Positions 1-5,049 of a stretch of 5,608 nucleotides of DNA are shown here, piece after piece (position 1 is the first letter of the stretch; every line of letters starts with the position of its first letter). This stretch comes from an uncultured Rickettsiales bacterium (GTDB taxonomy: Bacteria > Pseudomonadota > Alphaproteobacteria > Rickettsiales > UBA1997). Both the position numbers and the translations under genes were made by a program. The stretch is taken from NCBI GenBank assembly GCA_934725005.1, contig CAKVBE010000072.1, positions 1 through 5,608 of the forward strand. The letters are read 5' to 3'. The notes under the pieces are model-generated. The model was not told the origin of the DNA, made no database searches, and saw only the letters and a list, made by a program, of their open reading frames with translations.

Positions 1-2
1 AC

Positions 3-791
3 GATTGGCAGGGTTTTGAGAGGTATCAGATGGAGTTTGAAGCATTTGGATTTTACTTGCAAAATCACCCTCTTGGAGCAATCAGACAAGAGTTAGAAGA
101 TAAAGCAATCACATTTTCAAGCGAATTGGAAAATGATTATATAGAAGACGGATGTACTATAAATATGGCCGGAGTTGTTATTTCGACGTCAATAAAAAAT
201 GGCCCTAAAGGAAGATATGCGTTTATTTCATTATCAGATCCAGATGGACTTGTTGAAGTTTCTTTATTTAATAATGATATGATTACACAGCATAAAGATT
301 GGATTGATGGAAATTTACATAATAGATTGATGTTTATTTGTAGTGTCAGAAAAGATGATAGTGGTATAAGAGTTTCAGCAAGAGATTTTATGTTGCTTGA
401 TGATTATTTAAAAAATACACAAGCTGGTGGTGAAAAAGTAAAAAAGCAATTTAAAAAAAAGTCAGACTTTGAGTTTAAAAAACAACCAAAAGAAGAAAAA
501 AAAGAAGATCCAATTTTGGCTAGAAAAAGAGAAAAAGAGGAAGCAAGCATAAAAATATATAAAAAAGTTGCAATCCAAATTGAAAACGATAAGCAACTTG
601 ATGATGTTTCAAATGTTCTTATTAATTCAAAAAAAATAAAAGATGATGAATTTACTGAAGTAAGATTTATAGTTAGAATTAATGATAGTTGTGAAAAAGT
701 GATAGAAATTCCAAATGACTATTTAATTACGCAGACACAGATGTACCAGTTAAAATATGTCTACAGTATTCAATGTGTGGAGGATGAATAA
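3..791 (+). CDS. dnaE: DNA polymerase III subunit alpha, C-terminal part (5' end outside window)
   Basis: This is the C-terminal end of the replicative DNA polymerase catalytic subunit. The frame is open from base 3, reading DWQGFERYQMEFEAFGFYL, so the ATG at 30 is an internal methionine. The FEAFGFYLQNHPL stretch is the conserved segment that closes the fingers/HhH region of DnaE. It is followed by an OB-fold (about bases 160-410: NMAGVVIS, GRYAFISLSDPDGLVEVSLF, RVSARDFMLLDDYL), the single-strand-binding module of DnaE. A very Lys/Glu-rich linker (about 415-560) then leads to a short final domain ending in QCVEDE. The polymerase active site is outside the window. The last domain and linker are poorly conserved and I recognise them only by position. 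The family call is secure; the low-GC alphaproteobacterial flavour is inference. Confidence 0.93.
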   Translation, partial: DWQGFERYQMEFEAFGFYLQNHPLGAIRQELEDKAITFSSELENDYIEDGCTINMAGVVISTSIKNGPKGRYAFISLSDPDGLVEVSLFNNDMITQHKDWIDGNLHNRLMFICSVRKDDSGIRVSARDFMLLDDYLKNTQAGGEKVKKQFKKKSDFEFKKQPKEEKKEDPILARKREKEEASIKIYKKVAIQIENDKQLDDVSNVLINSKKIKDDEFTEVRFIVRINDSCEKVIEIPNDYLITQTQMYQLKYVYSIQCVEDE

Positions 792-808
792 ATACTGCAT
801 GTTAAAAT

Positions 809-823
809 CATCTTTTAAAGATG
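809..823 (+). other. Short perfect palindrome after dnaE
   Basis: CATCTTT and AAAGATG flank a single T, 18 bases past the dnaE stop. It could be the stem of a weak transcript end, but no T-run follows it directly (the sequence continues TTGAAAATAAATAAAA), so I do not call it a terminator. It may also be chance in AT-rich DNA. Confidence 0.25.
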
Positions 824-849
824 TTGAAAATAAATAAAAAAACTTGATA

Positions 850-902
850 AAAATAGTTTTGCGATTTTTGAACTTTTTTTATAACTATTTTGAATTTTTT
901 TT
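850..902 (+). terminator. Possible AT-rich terminator between dnaE and the cupin gene
   Basis: The nine-base arms AAAATAGTT (850-858) and AACTATTTT (883-891) are exact inverted repeats. They are separated by 24 bases and followed by GAA and eight Ts (895-902). The T-run and position between dnaE and the next gene group fit an intrinsic terminator. The long loop and almost pure A/T stem make it weak, and such structures are common by chance at this base composition. Confidence 0.3.
865..879 (+). promoter_or_regulatory. TTTTTGAACTTTTTT box upstream of the cupin gene
   Basis: A 15-base string that recurs exactly at 3002-3016, upstream of the CMD gene. It lies about 84 bases before the cupin start and contains TTGAAC, which resembles a -35 element. 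No convincing -10 sits at the usual 16-18 base distance. It could be a shared promoter or operator element, or low-complexity coincidence. Confidence 0.2.
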
Positions 903-962
903 ATTACTATAAATAAAATTACATTTTTATTATAGTGTTTATATTAAGTTAATATTGATACA

Positions 963-1454
963 ATGATTAAAAAGATAATTATAATATTAATTGCGATTAT
1001 AATCGCTCTTGGTTTTTACTTTATGATTAAAAATAAAAATTGTACAAAGACTATGTTAAAAGATAAAATCAATAATGTTTTTGGTATGGGAGAACCAAAT
1101 CCGTATGGTGAATTTTTCACTGGTCAAACATATTTACAAAGATTAGTTGCAAAAGACAATATCTTCAATAGTTCAATTGCAAATGTGACTTTTGAAGCGG
1201 GAGCAAGAACGAATTGGCATAAACACAGTGGTGGTCAAATTTTACTTGTAATTGATGGCGAAGGCAGATACCAAGAAGAAGGTAAGGAAATTCAAATGTT
1301 ACATAAAGGCGATATTGTGAAAATTGCACCAAATATAAAACATTGGCATGGAGCATCACAAAACGGTGATTTTATTCACATTTCAGTTGAAACAAATATA
1401 CCAAACAATCAAACAGATTGGTTGGAACCAGTTAGTGACGAAGAATATAAATAA
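963..1454 (+). CDS. Membrane-anchored cupin-domain protein (TM1459 / hydroxynitrile-lyase-like)
   Basis: A 163-residue protein. Residues 2-20 are a single hydrophobic helix after a short MIKK start, so it is probably a signal anchor or uncleaved signal, with the rest outside the cytoplasmic membrane. Residues 74-142 form a one-domain cupin barrel. Motif 1 is GARTNWHKHSGGQILLV, with putative metal ligands His86, His88 and Gln92; motif 2 is PNIKHWHGAS with His127. A His/His/Gln/His metal site is known in small cupins such as the Granulicella manganese hydroxynitrile lyase, and these cupins often sit beside, or are fused to, carboxymuconolactone decarboxylase domains. The metal, and whether it acts as lyase, oxygenase or isomerase, cannot be read from sequence. 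No Shine-Dalgarno precedes the ATG. The flavodoxin gene starts 16 bases after the stop, suggesting co-transcription. Confidence 0.85.
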   Translation: MIKKIIIILIAIIIALGFYFMIKNKNCTKTMLKDKINNVFGMGEPNPYGEFFTGQTYLQRLVAKDNIFNSSIANVTFEAGARTNWHKHSGGQILLVIDGEGRYQEEGKEIQMLHKGDIVKIAPNIKHWHGASQNGDFIHISVETNIPNNQTDWLEPVSDEEYK

Positions 1455-1458
1455 TAAA

Positions 1459-1463
1459 AAGGA
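1459..1463 (+). promoter_or_regulatory. Ribosome binding site of the flavodoxin gene
   Basis: AAGGA lies seven bases before ATG 1471. It fixes the start there rather than at the in-frame ATG at 1348, which lies inside the cupin gene. Confidence 0.7.
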
Positions 1464-1470
1464 AATAATT

Positions 1471-2015
1471 ATGAAAAAAGTTTTAATAATTTCAGGTAGT
1501 CCAAGAAAAAATGGAAATTCAGATACATTATGTAATGAATTTATGAAGGGTGCAAAAGAAAGTGGAAATATTGTTGAAAAAATAAACCTTTCAGAAAAAA
1601 ATATTGATTTTGCTAGAACTTGTGAAACTTGTTGTAAAAATGAAGTTTGTTCTTGCAATCAAAAAGACGATGTAGCAGAAATAATCCAAAAAATGATTGA
1701 TGTGGATGTTATAGTTTTATCTACACCAACATATTTTTATGGAATGTCAGCACAATTAAAACATTAATTGATAGGACTGCAGAAAGATATAGAGAAATTA
1801 GTAATAAAGAGTTTTATTATATTGTAACAGGTGCTGATACTAATAAATCCGCTCTTGAAAGAGTTATTGATCAATTACAAGGTTTTACTACATGGTGTCT
1901 TGATAATCCTATTGAAAAAGGAACGATTATAGCTACAGGTGTTTGGAAAGTAGATGATGTAAAAAATACAAAATTTATTGAAGAAGCTTATAATTTAGGA
2001 AAGAACGTAAAATAA
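1471..2015 (+). pseudogene. Flavodoxin-fold NAD(P)H-dependent oxidoreductase, broken by a -1 frameshift
   Basis: This is a flavodoxin-like FMN reductase of the NADPH-dependent FMN reductase / iron-sulfur flavoprotein type, expected to be cytoplasmic. The first part reads MKKVLIISGSPRKNGNSDTL, the typical phosphate/FMN-binding start. A cysteine cluster (Cys51, Cys54, Cys55, Cys60, Cys62) precedes KDDV, as is usual in this family, and STPTYFYGMSAQLK leads into the next FMN loop. After Lys97 the frame hits TAA at 1765. If one A is added to the run at 1758-1761, reading continues as TLIDRTAERYREIS to GTIIATGVWKVDDVKNTKF and stops at TAA 2013-2015. That gives about 181 residues, a normal length for the family. 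The downstream part has no decay other than the missing base. It may therefore be a recent mutation, a phase-variable run or a sequencing error. It follows the cupin gene closely and was probably in the same operon. Confidence 0.85.
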
Positions 2016-2028
2016 TTATAAAATAAAT

Positions 2029-2130
2029 ATGAAAAAAGCGTAATTTTATTATTTTTGATTTGTATTGTTATATTAATAATAACAATACTATCACGTTCTT
2101 ATAAAATAGAATCAAAAAATACAAATACTA
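2029..2130 (+). pseudogene. Remnant: N-terminal signal anchor of a lost gene, frameshifted and truncated
   Basis: Thirteen bases after the flavodoxin stop is ATG AAA AAA GCG TAA, an ORF that ends at once. Adding one A to the A-run at 2032-2037 gives MKKSVILLFLICIVILIITI and then LSRSYKIESKNTNTNG. This is a textbook signal anchor followed by a polar linker, much like the starts of the cupin and CMD proteins in this window. The shifted frame stays open to 2178, but from about 2130 it only overlaps the YdeI-family gene in another frame, so the original body of the protein is missing. Its identity is unknown; the position suggests a third exported member of the operon. The call rests on frame reconstruction, not on homology. 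Confidence 0.5.
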
Positions 2131-2703
2131 ATGGTGTATCAAAATATTTTAGATATTTATTTAAGGCAAGATTTTCGTAAATGGCTTGAAAAAAATTCCA
2201 GTACAGAGAAAGAGTGTTATGTATGCGTTAAGAGAGGGAGACCAACAAATAATAACGTTTTATGGTACTTGGACGCTGTTGAAGAAGCGTTGTGTTTTGG
2301 CTGGATAGATAGTACAATAAGAATAATCGACGGTAAAAGAATGCAACGATTTTCACCAAGAAATAAAAAAAGTAATTGGACTGAGCTTAATAAAGAGCGA
2401 GTACGAAGACTTGAAAAATTAGGCTTAATGACAGATGCTGGTCGTAAAATTTTACCGATGACTGAAGCTTGTAACTTTACATTTGATAAAGAGATTGAAA
2501 CAGAATTAAAAAAAGCTAGAGTTTGGACTAAATTCAGGCGTTTCCATCCGTTGTATCAAATGGTACGAGCATCTAATCTTGCTTTTCATAAAAAACGTAA
2601 TACTGAATCATATAAAAGAATGCTAAATCATATGATAGAAGAAACAAAGAATGGAAAAATGTATGGTGAATGGAATGATTATGGAAGATTGTTAGAATAT
2701 TAG
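2131..2703 (+). CDS. YdeI/OmpD-associated family protein
   Basis: A 190-residue soluble protein with the hallmarks of the YdeI/OmpD-associated (OmdA, bacteriocin-protection) family. These are the N-terminal FRKWLEKNSS (residues 15-24), DAVEEALCFGWIDSTI (48-63), QRFSPRNKKSNWTELNKERV (72-91) and LMTDAG (99-104). They are followed by the family's C-terminal helical segment around VWTKFRRFHPLYQMVRASNL (131-150). Length and both ends look complete. The biochemical role is not established; some members have been linked to envelope stress or peptide resistance. ATG 2131 is the only start after the in-frame TAG at 2107, and no Shine-Dalgarno precedes it. About eight of some twenty arginine codons are CGT/CGA, against about one in ten in the CMD gene. 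With the broken gene immediately upstream, this suggests it arrived separately from its neighbours. Confidence 0.85.
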   Translation: MVYQNILDIYLRQDFRKWLEKNSSTEKECYVCVKRGRPTNNNVLWYLDAVEEALCFGWIDSTIRIIDGKRMQRFSPRNKKSNWTELNKERVRRLEKLGLMTDAGRKILPMTEACNFTFDKEIETELKKARVWTKFRRFHPLYQMVRASNLAFHKKRNTESYKRMLNHMIEETKNGKMYGEWNDYGRLLEY

Positions 2704-2799
2704 ATTTCATTTATCAATTTTGTTGACGCTTCTTATTGAGAATTGGAAAGATTTTTGATAGTTATTCTATATAAATCCTTCCATCCTTGAGGGAAAATG

Positions 2800-2812
2800 C
2801 CAGCTCCGCTGG
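2800..2812. repeat. Small GC-rich hairpin CCAGC-TCC-GCTGG
   Basis: A perfect five-base stem with a three-base loop, notable in such AT-rich DNA. The bases after it (TGACGTGTTG) are not a T-run, so it is not a normal terminator. CCAGC and CGTGT recur in inverse orientation at 2923-2937 (CACACGAAGTGCTGG), so it may be the outer part of the repeat element that lies between. Confidence 0.45.
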
Positions 2813-2843
2813 TGACGTGTTGTTTGAAAATGATAAAAAAATG

Positions 2844-2869
2844 TGTCATGCTGAATTTAATTCAGTATC
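2844..2869 (+). repeat. Palindromic repeat unit, left copy
   Basis: The unit contains CTGAATTTAATTCAG (2851-2865), a perfect palindrome around one T, flanked by TCAT and ATC. It matches the reverse complement of 2892-2917 at most positions, giving the shared pattern TCATnCTGAAnTTnnTTCAGnATC. Repeats of the TCATTCTGAAC...TTCAG type occur as dispersed intergenic palindromes in several bacterial groups. Confidence 0.65.
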
Positions 2870-2891
2870 AATTGAATATTATTTGCTTTAT

Positions 2892-2917
2892 GGATTCTGA
2901 AACAAGTTCAGAATGAT
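2892..2917 (-). repeat. Palindromic repeat unit, right copy (inverted)
   Basis: ATTCTGAA (2894-2901) and TTCAGAAT (2907-2914) form a perfect eight-base stem with a five-base loop. Read on the minus strand it starts ATCATTCTGAACTTGTTTCA, the same unit as the left copy. The 22-base spacer is AT-rich, so the pair can fold as two small hairpins or as one long imperfect stem. It is probably a small non-autonomous repeat element. Confidence 0.65.
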
Positions 2918-3001
2918 AATTTCACACGAAGTGCTGGGTATCCAAACTCAGTATTTTAAAAATAAACCAAGTGTATAAAACTTTGAACCATTTTTATAAG
3001 T

Positions 3002-3016
3002 TTTTTGAACTTTTTT
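3002..3016 (+). promoter_or_regulatory. TTTTTGAACTTTTTT box upstream of the CMD gene
   Basis: The second exact copy of the 15-base string seen before the cupin gene, about 98 bases before ATG 3114. Another TTGAAC occurs at 2983-2988. The TTGAAC core resembles a -35 element, but the spacing to TAAAAT (3042) or TATTAT (3053) is too long for a standard promoter. Function is uncertain. Confidence 0.2.
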
Positions 3017-3113
3017 GATTACCTAGTTAATTTTTTTACTTTAAAATAAGCATATTATTGAGATTTTTAGCGTCTCGCAAATTAATAAAAATTACAAATA
3101 ATTTTAGAATATT

Positions 3114-3962
3114 ATGAAAAAAGTTTTTATTATATTATTTTTAATTCTTATTATAGTATTGTTTATCGTAATAAATTTAAATCACAAAAAGGATAATAAA
3201 ATTATGACAACAAGTAAAGACAGACTTGAACTAAGTAATGAAAAATATAAGGAATTATTTGGTTCTTATCCAACACCAGAAAAAGAATTAGATCCCGAAT
3301 TAATGTTGATTTTAAGAAAATCAATATTTGGTGATGTATTTCACAGTGGTATTCTTGATAATAAAACTAGAGAAATGATAACGGTTACAGCACTTGCAAC
3401 AATGCAAACTTTACCACAATTAAAATCACATTCCCGTGCTGCTTTGGGTAATGGAGTTTCTCCAATAGAATTAAGAGAATTGATTTATCAACTTGCACCA
3501 TTTATCGGTTTTCCAAGAACTCTAAACGCTGTTGCTACAGTAAATGAAGTATTTAAAGAAAGAGGTATTGAACTACCACTTGAAAAACAAGGTACAACTA
3601 GTGATGAAGATAGACATGAAAAAGGTTTTGAAATACAAAATCCAATTTATGGTGATGAAATTAAAGAAAAGTTTAAAAATTTACCAGCAGGATTTAATGA
3701 ATTTGTACCCGATTTTTTAACAGATTTTGCTTTTGGCGATTTTTACACAAGAAATGGTCTTGATATAAAAACAAGGGAATTAATGGTTCTAGTTGCATTA
3801 ACTGCACTTGGAGCGGAAAATCAAATAAAAGCTCATGTGAAAGGTAATTTAAAAATTGGAAATAGTAAAGAAGTTTTGGTTGCAGCGATTGTCCAAACAA
3901 TACCGTATATTGGTTTTCCAAATGCATTAAATACTTTAAAAATTATTCAAGATATTAAGTAG
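3114..3962 (+). CDS. Membrane-anchored tandem carboxymuconolactone decarboxylase-family protein
   Basis: A 282-residue protein with a signal anchor at residues 4-22 (MKK followed by an Ile/Leu/Val/Phe helix), then the polar linker NHKKDNK. Two CMD-like helical domains follow. Domain 1 (about 75-150) has DNKTREMITVTALATM, His106 in KSHSRAALGNG, and LAPFIGFPRTLNA. Domain 2 (about 205-280) has DIKTRELMVLVALTAL, His241 in KAHVKGNLKIG, and IPYIGFPNALNT. The repeated TRE, His-x3-(A/G)-x2-G-like and IGFP elements are typical of this fold. Neither domain has the CxxC of AhpD-type peroxidases, so the protein is closer to the decarboxylase branch. The substrate is unknown; an extracytoplasmic small molecule is inferred from the anchor and the exported neighbours. 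No Shine-Dalgarno precedes ATG 3114, but AAAGGA precedes an in-frame ATG at 3204 that would give an unanchored 252-residue form. Confidence 0.87.
   Translation: MKKVFIILFLILIIVLFIVINLNHKKDNKIMTTSKDRLELSNEKYKELFGSYPTPEKELDPELMLILRKSIFGDVFHSGILDNKTREMITVTALATMQTLPQLKSHSRAALGNGVSPIELRELIYQLAPFIGFPRTLNAVATVNEVFKERGIELPLEKQGTTSDEDRHEKGFEIQNPIYGDEIKEKFKNLPAGFNEFVPDFLTDFAFGDFYTRNGLDIKTRELMVLVALTALGAENQIKAHVKGNLKIGNSKEVLVAAIVQTIPYIGFPNALNTLKIIQDIK
3188..3193 (+). promoter_or_regulatory. Internal ribosome-binding-site-like AAAGGA in the CMD gene
   Basis: AAAGGA lies ten bases before the in-frame ATG 3204 (Met31), just after the membrane anchor. The ATG at 3114 lacks such a site. It could drive a second, cytoplasmic product, or simply reflect Lys/Gly-Asp codons (AAAAAGGAT). 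Confidence 0.3.
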
Positions 3963-3979
3963 ATATTAATACAATTGTT

Positions 3980-3984
3980 AGAGG
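3980..3984 (+). promoter_or_regulatory. Ribosome binding site of the first hydrolase
   Basis: AGAGG lies six bases before ATG 3991 and directly touches the TTG at 3985. The spacing supports ATG 3991 as the start and rules out the TTG. Confidence 0.7.
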
Positions 3985-3990
3985 TTGACG

Positions 3991-5040
3991 ATGAAAAAAT
4001 TGATTACAAATACAGTTTTAGGAATCTTTTTAATAACAGGAGCAAATGCTTACGCTGGAAATAAAAATCCATACGGTTTAGTTTATCAAGGAGCTATAAC
4101 AAAAAATGTTAGTGGTGAAGTTAATATTATTCCAACTTCTTATAAACTAAATAATATAAAAATTTCAGCAAATATTTACTTACCAGCAAATTATGATAAA
4201 TCAAAATCATATTCGGCAGTTGTTGTTGCACATCCAAATGGTGGTGTAAAAGAACAAGTTGCAGGACTTTATGCTCAAAAACTTGCTGAAAATGGTTATA
4301 TCACACTTGTTGCTGATGCTTCATATCAAGGTGCCAGTGGTGGCAAACCTAGACATATGGATAAACCTTTTTACAGAGAACAAGATATACATGGTATGAT
4401 TGATTATATTTCAAAATATCATAATGTTGACAATAGTAAAATTGGTATTTTAGGCATTTGTGGCGGTGGTGGTTATACATTAAAAACAGCACAATCTGAT
4501 AAAAGATTAAAAGCTGTAGCTACCTTGAGTATGTTTAATACTGGAAGAGTTAGAAGAAACGGTTATCAAGATAGTCAATTAGATACTATTCAAGATCATT
4601 TGAAAAAAGCAAATGAAGCACGAGAAGAAGCAGTTAAAACTGGCAAGGAAAGATTAACTGGATCAATGGCTGGTATAACTGATGAACAGGCTGAAAAATT
4701 GCCATTTGATCTATATAGAGAAGGTTTTCAATATTATTTAAGAAGTCGTGCACATCCAAATTCAACATTTGAATATACTGAAAGTAGTTTGATGGATTTA
4801 ATGACTTGGGATGTGACAGATCAAATCGAGCTTATAAATCAACCGTTATTGATGATTGCTGGTGAAAAAGCTGATTCCTTGTATATGACAAAGGATGCTT
4901 ATGAAAAAGCGATCGGAACAAAAGATAAAGAATTGTTTATAGTTCCTAATGCTACACATATTCAAACTTATTATGTTCCTGAATATGTAGATACAATCTC
5001 CAAAAAATTGGTTGAATTTTTTGATGCAAAATTGAAATAG
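3991..5040 (+). CDS. Secreted alpha/beta hydrolase with Cys nucleophile (dienelactone hydrolase / YcjY-like)
   Basis: A 349-residue protein. Residues 1-22 are a Sec signal peptide (MKKLITNTVLGIFLITGANA then YA), with Ala-x-Ala cleavage sites after 20 or 22. The mature part is an alpha/beta hydrolase. It has the oxyanion segment VVVAHPNGGVKEQVAGLYAQ (77-96), DASYQGASGG (109-118), a nucleophile elbow GILGICGGGGY with Cys157, a likely acid Asp295 in AGEKADS, and His323 in NATHIQTYY. A Gly-x-Cys-x-Gly elbow is known from dienelactone hydrolase and many COG1073-type relatives, so the Cys is not by itself a defect. Ester, thioester or lactone hydrolysis in the periplasm is likely; the substrate is unknown. 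It starts 28 bases after the CMD stop, and the next hydrolase begins nine bases after its stop, so the three probably form one transcript. Confidence 0.88.
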   Translation: MKKLITNTVLGIFLITGANAYAGNKNPYGLVYQGAITKNVSGEVNIIPTSYKLNNIKISANIYLPANYDKSKSYSAVVVAHPNGGVKEQVAGLYAQKLAENGYITLVADASYQGASGGKPRHMDKPFYREQDIHGMIDYISKYHNVDNSKIGILGICGGGGYTLKTAQSDKRLKAVATLSMFNTGRVRRNGYQDSQLDTIQDHLKKANEAREEAVKTGKERLTGSMAGITDEQAEKLPFDLYREGFQYYLRSRAHPNSTFEYTESSLMDLMTWDVTDQIELINQPLLMIAGEKADSLYMTKDAYEKAIGTKDKELFIVPNATHIQTYYVPEYVDTISKKLVEFFDAKLK

Positions 5041-5049
5041 GTTTTTTAT

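Larger units (their letters stand above)
2704..3113. other. 410-base non-coding gap carrying a repeat element
   Basis: I find no convincing ORF or RNA gene on either strand. The middle (about 2790-2945) is visibly less AT-rich than its surroundings and holds a small hairpin and an inverted pair of palindromic repeat units, listed separately. The last 150 bases are again very AT-rich, with T-runs, and must hold the promoter and leader of the CMD gene. No strong intrinsic terminator is visible after the YdeI-family gene. Confidence 0.6.

Noticed and set aside
1165..1359. Minus-strand ORF of 64 codons inside the cupin gene
   Set aside because: It lies wholly within a well-supported cupin domain and shows no family motif.
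1348..1470. Upstream extension of the flavodoxin frame to ATG 1348
   Set aside because: It overlaps the cupin gene; the FMN-binding start and the AAGGA site place the start at 1471.
1383..1658. Minus-strand ORF of 91 codons over the cupin/flavodoxin junction
   Set aside because: It is antisense to two genes with clear motifs; its hydrophobic look comes from AAA/GAA codons read in reverse.
1756..1767. Programmed -1 ribosomal frameshift in the flavodoxin gene
   Set aside because: Codons TTA AAA do not form an X-XXY-YYZ slippery heptamer, I see no obvious downstream stem, and the family is not known to use frameshifting.
2800..2812. Intrinsic terminator for the YdeI-family gene
   Set aside because: The hairpin has only a five-base stem and no T-run, and it sits about 100 bases past the stop.
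2844..2917. CRISPR-like repeat pair
   Set aside because: There are only two units in opposite orientation, with no regular array and no cas genes.
3694..3927. Minus-strand ORF of 77 codons inside the CMD gene
   Set aside because: It is antisense to the second CMD domain and has no recognisable feature.
3114..3962. AhpD-type alkylhydroperoxidase
   Set aside because: The CxxC motif required for that activity is absent from both domains.
3985..3990. TTG start for the first hydrolase
   Set aside because: It directly touches AGAGG with no spacing; ATG 3991 has correct spacing and begins a normal signal peptide.
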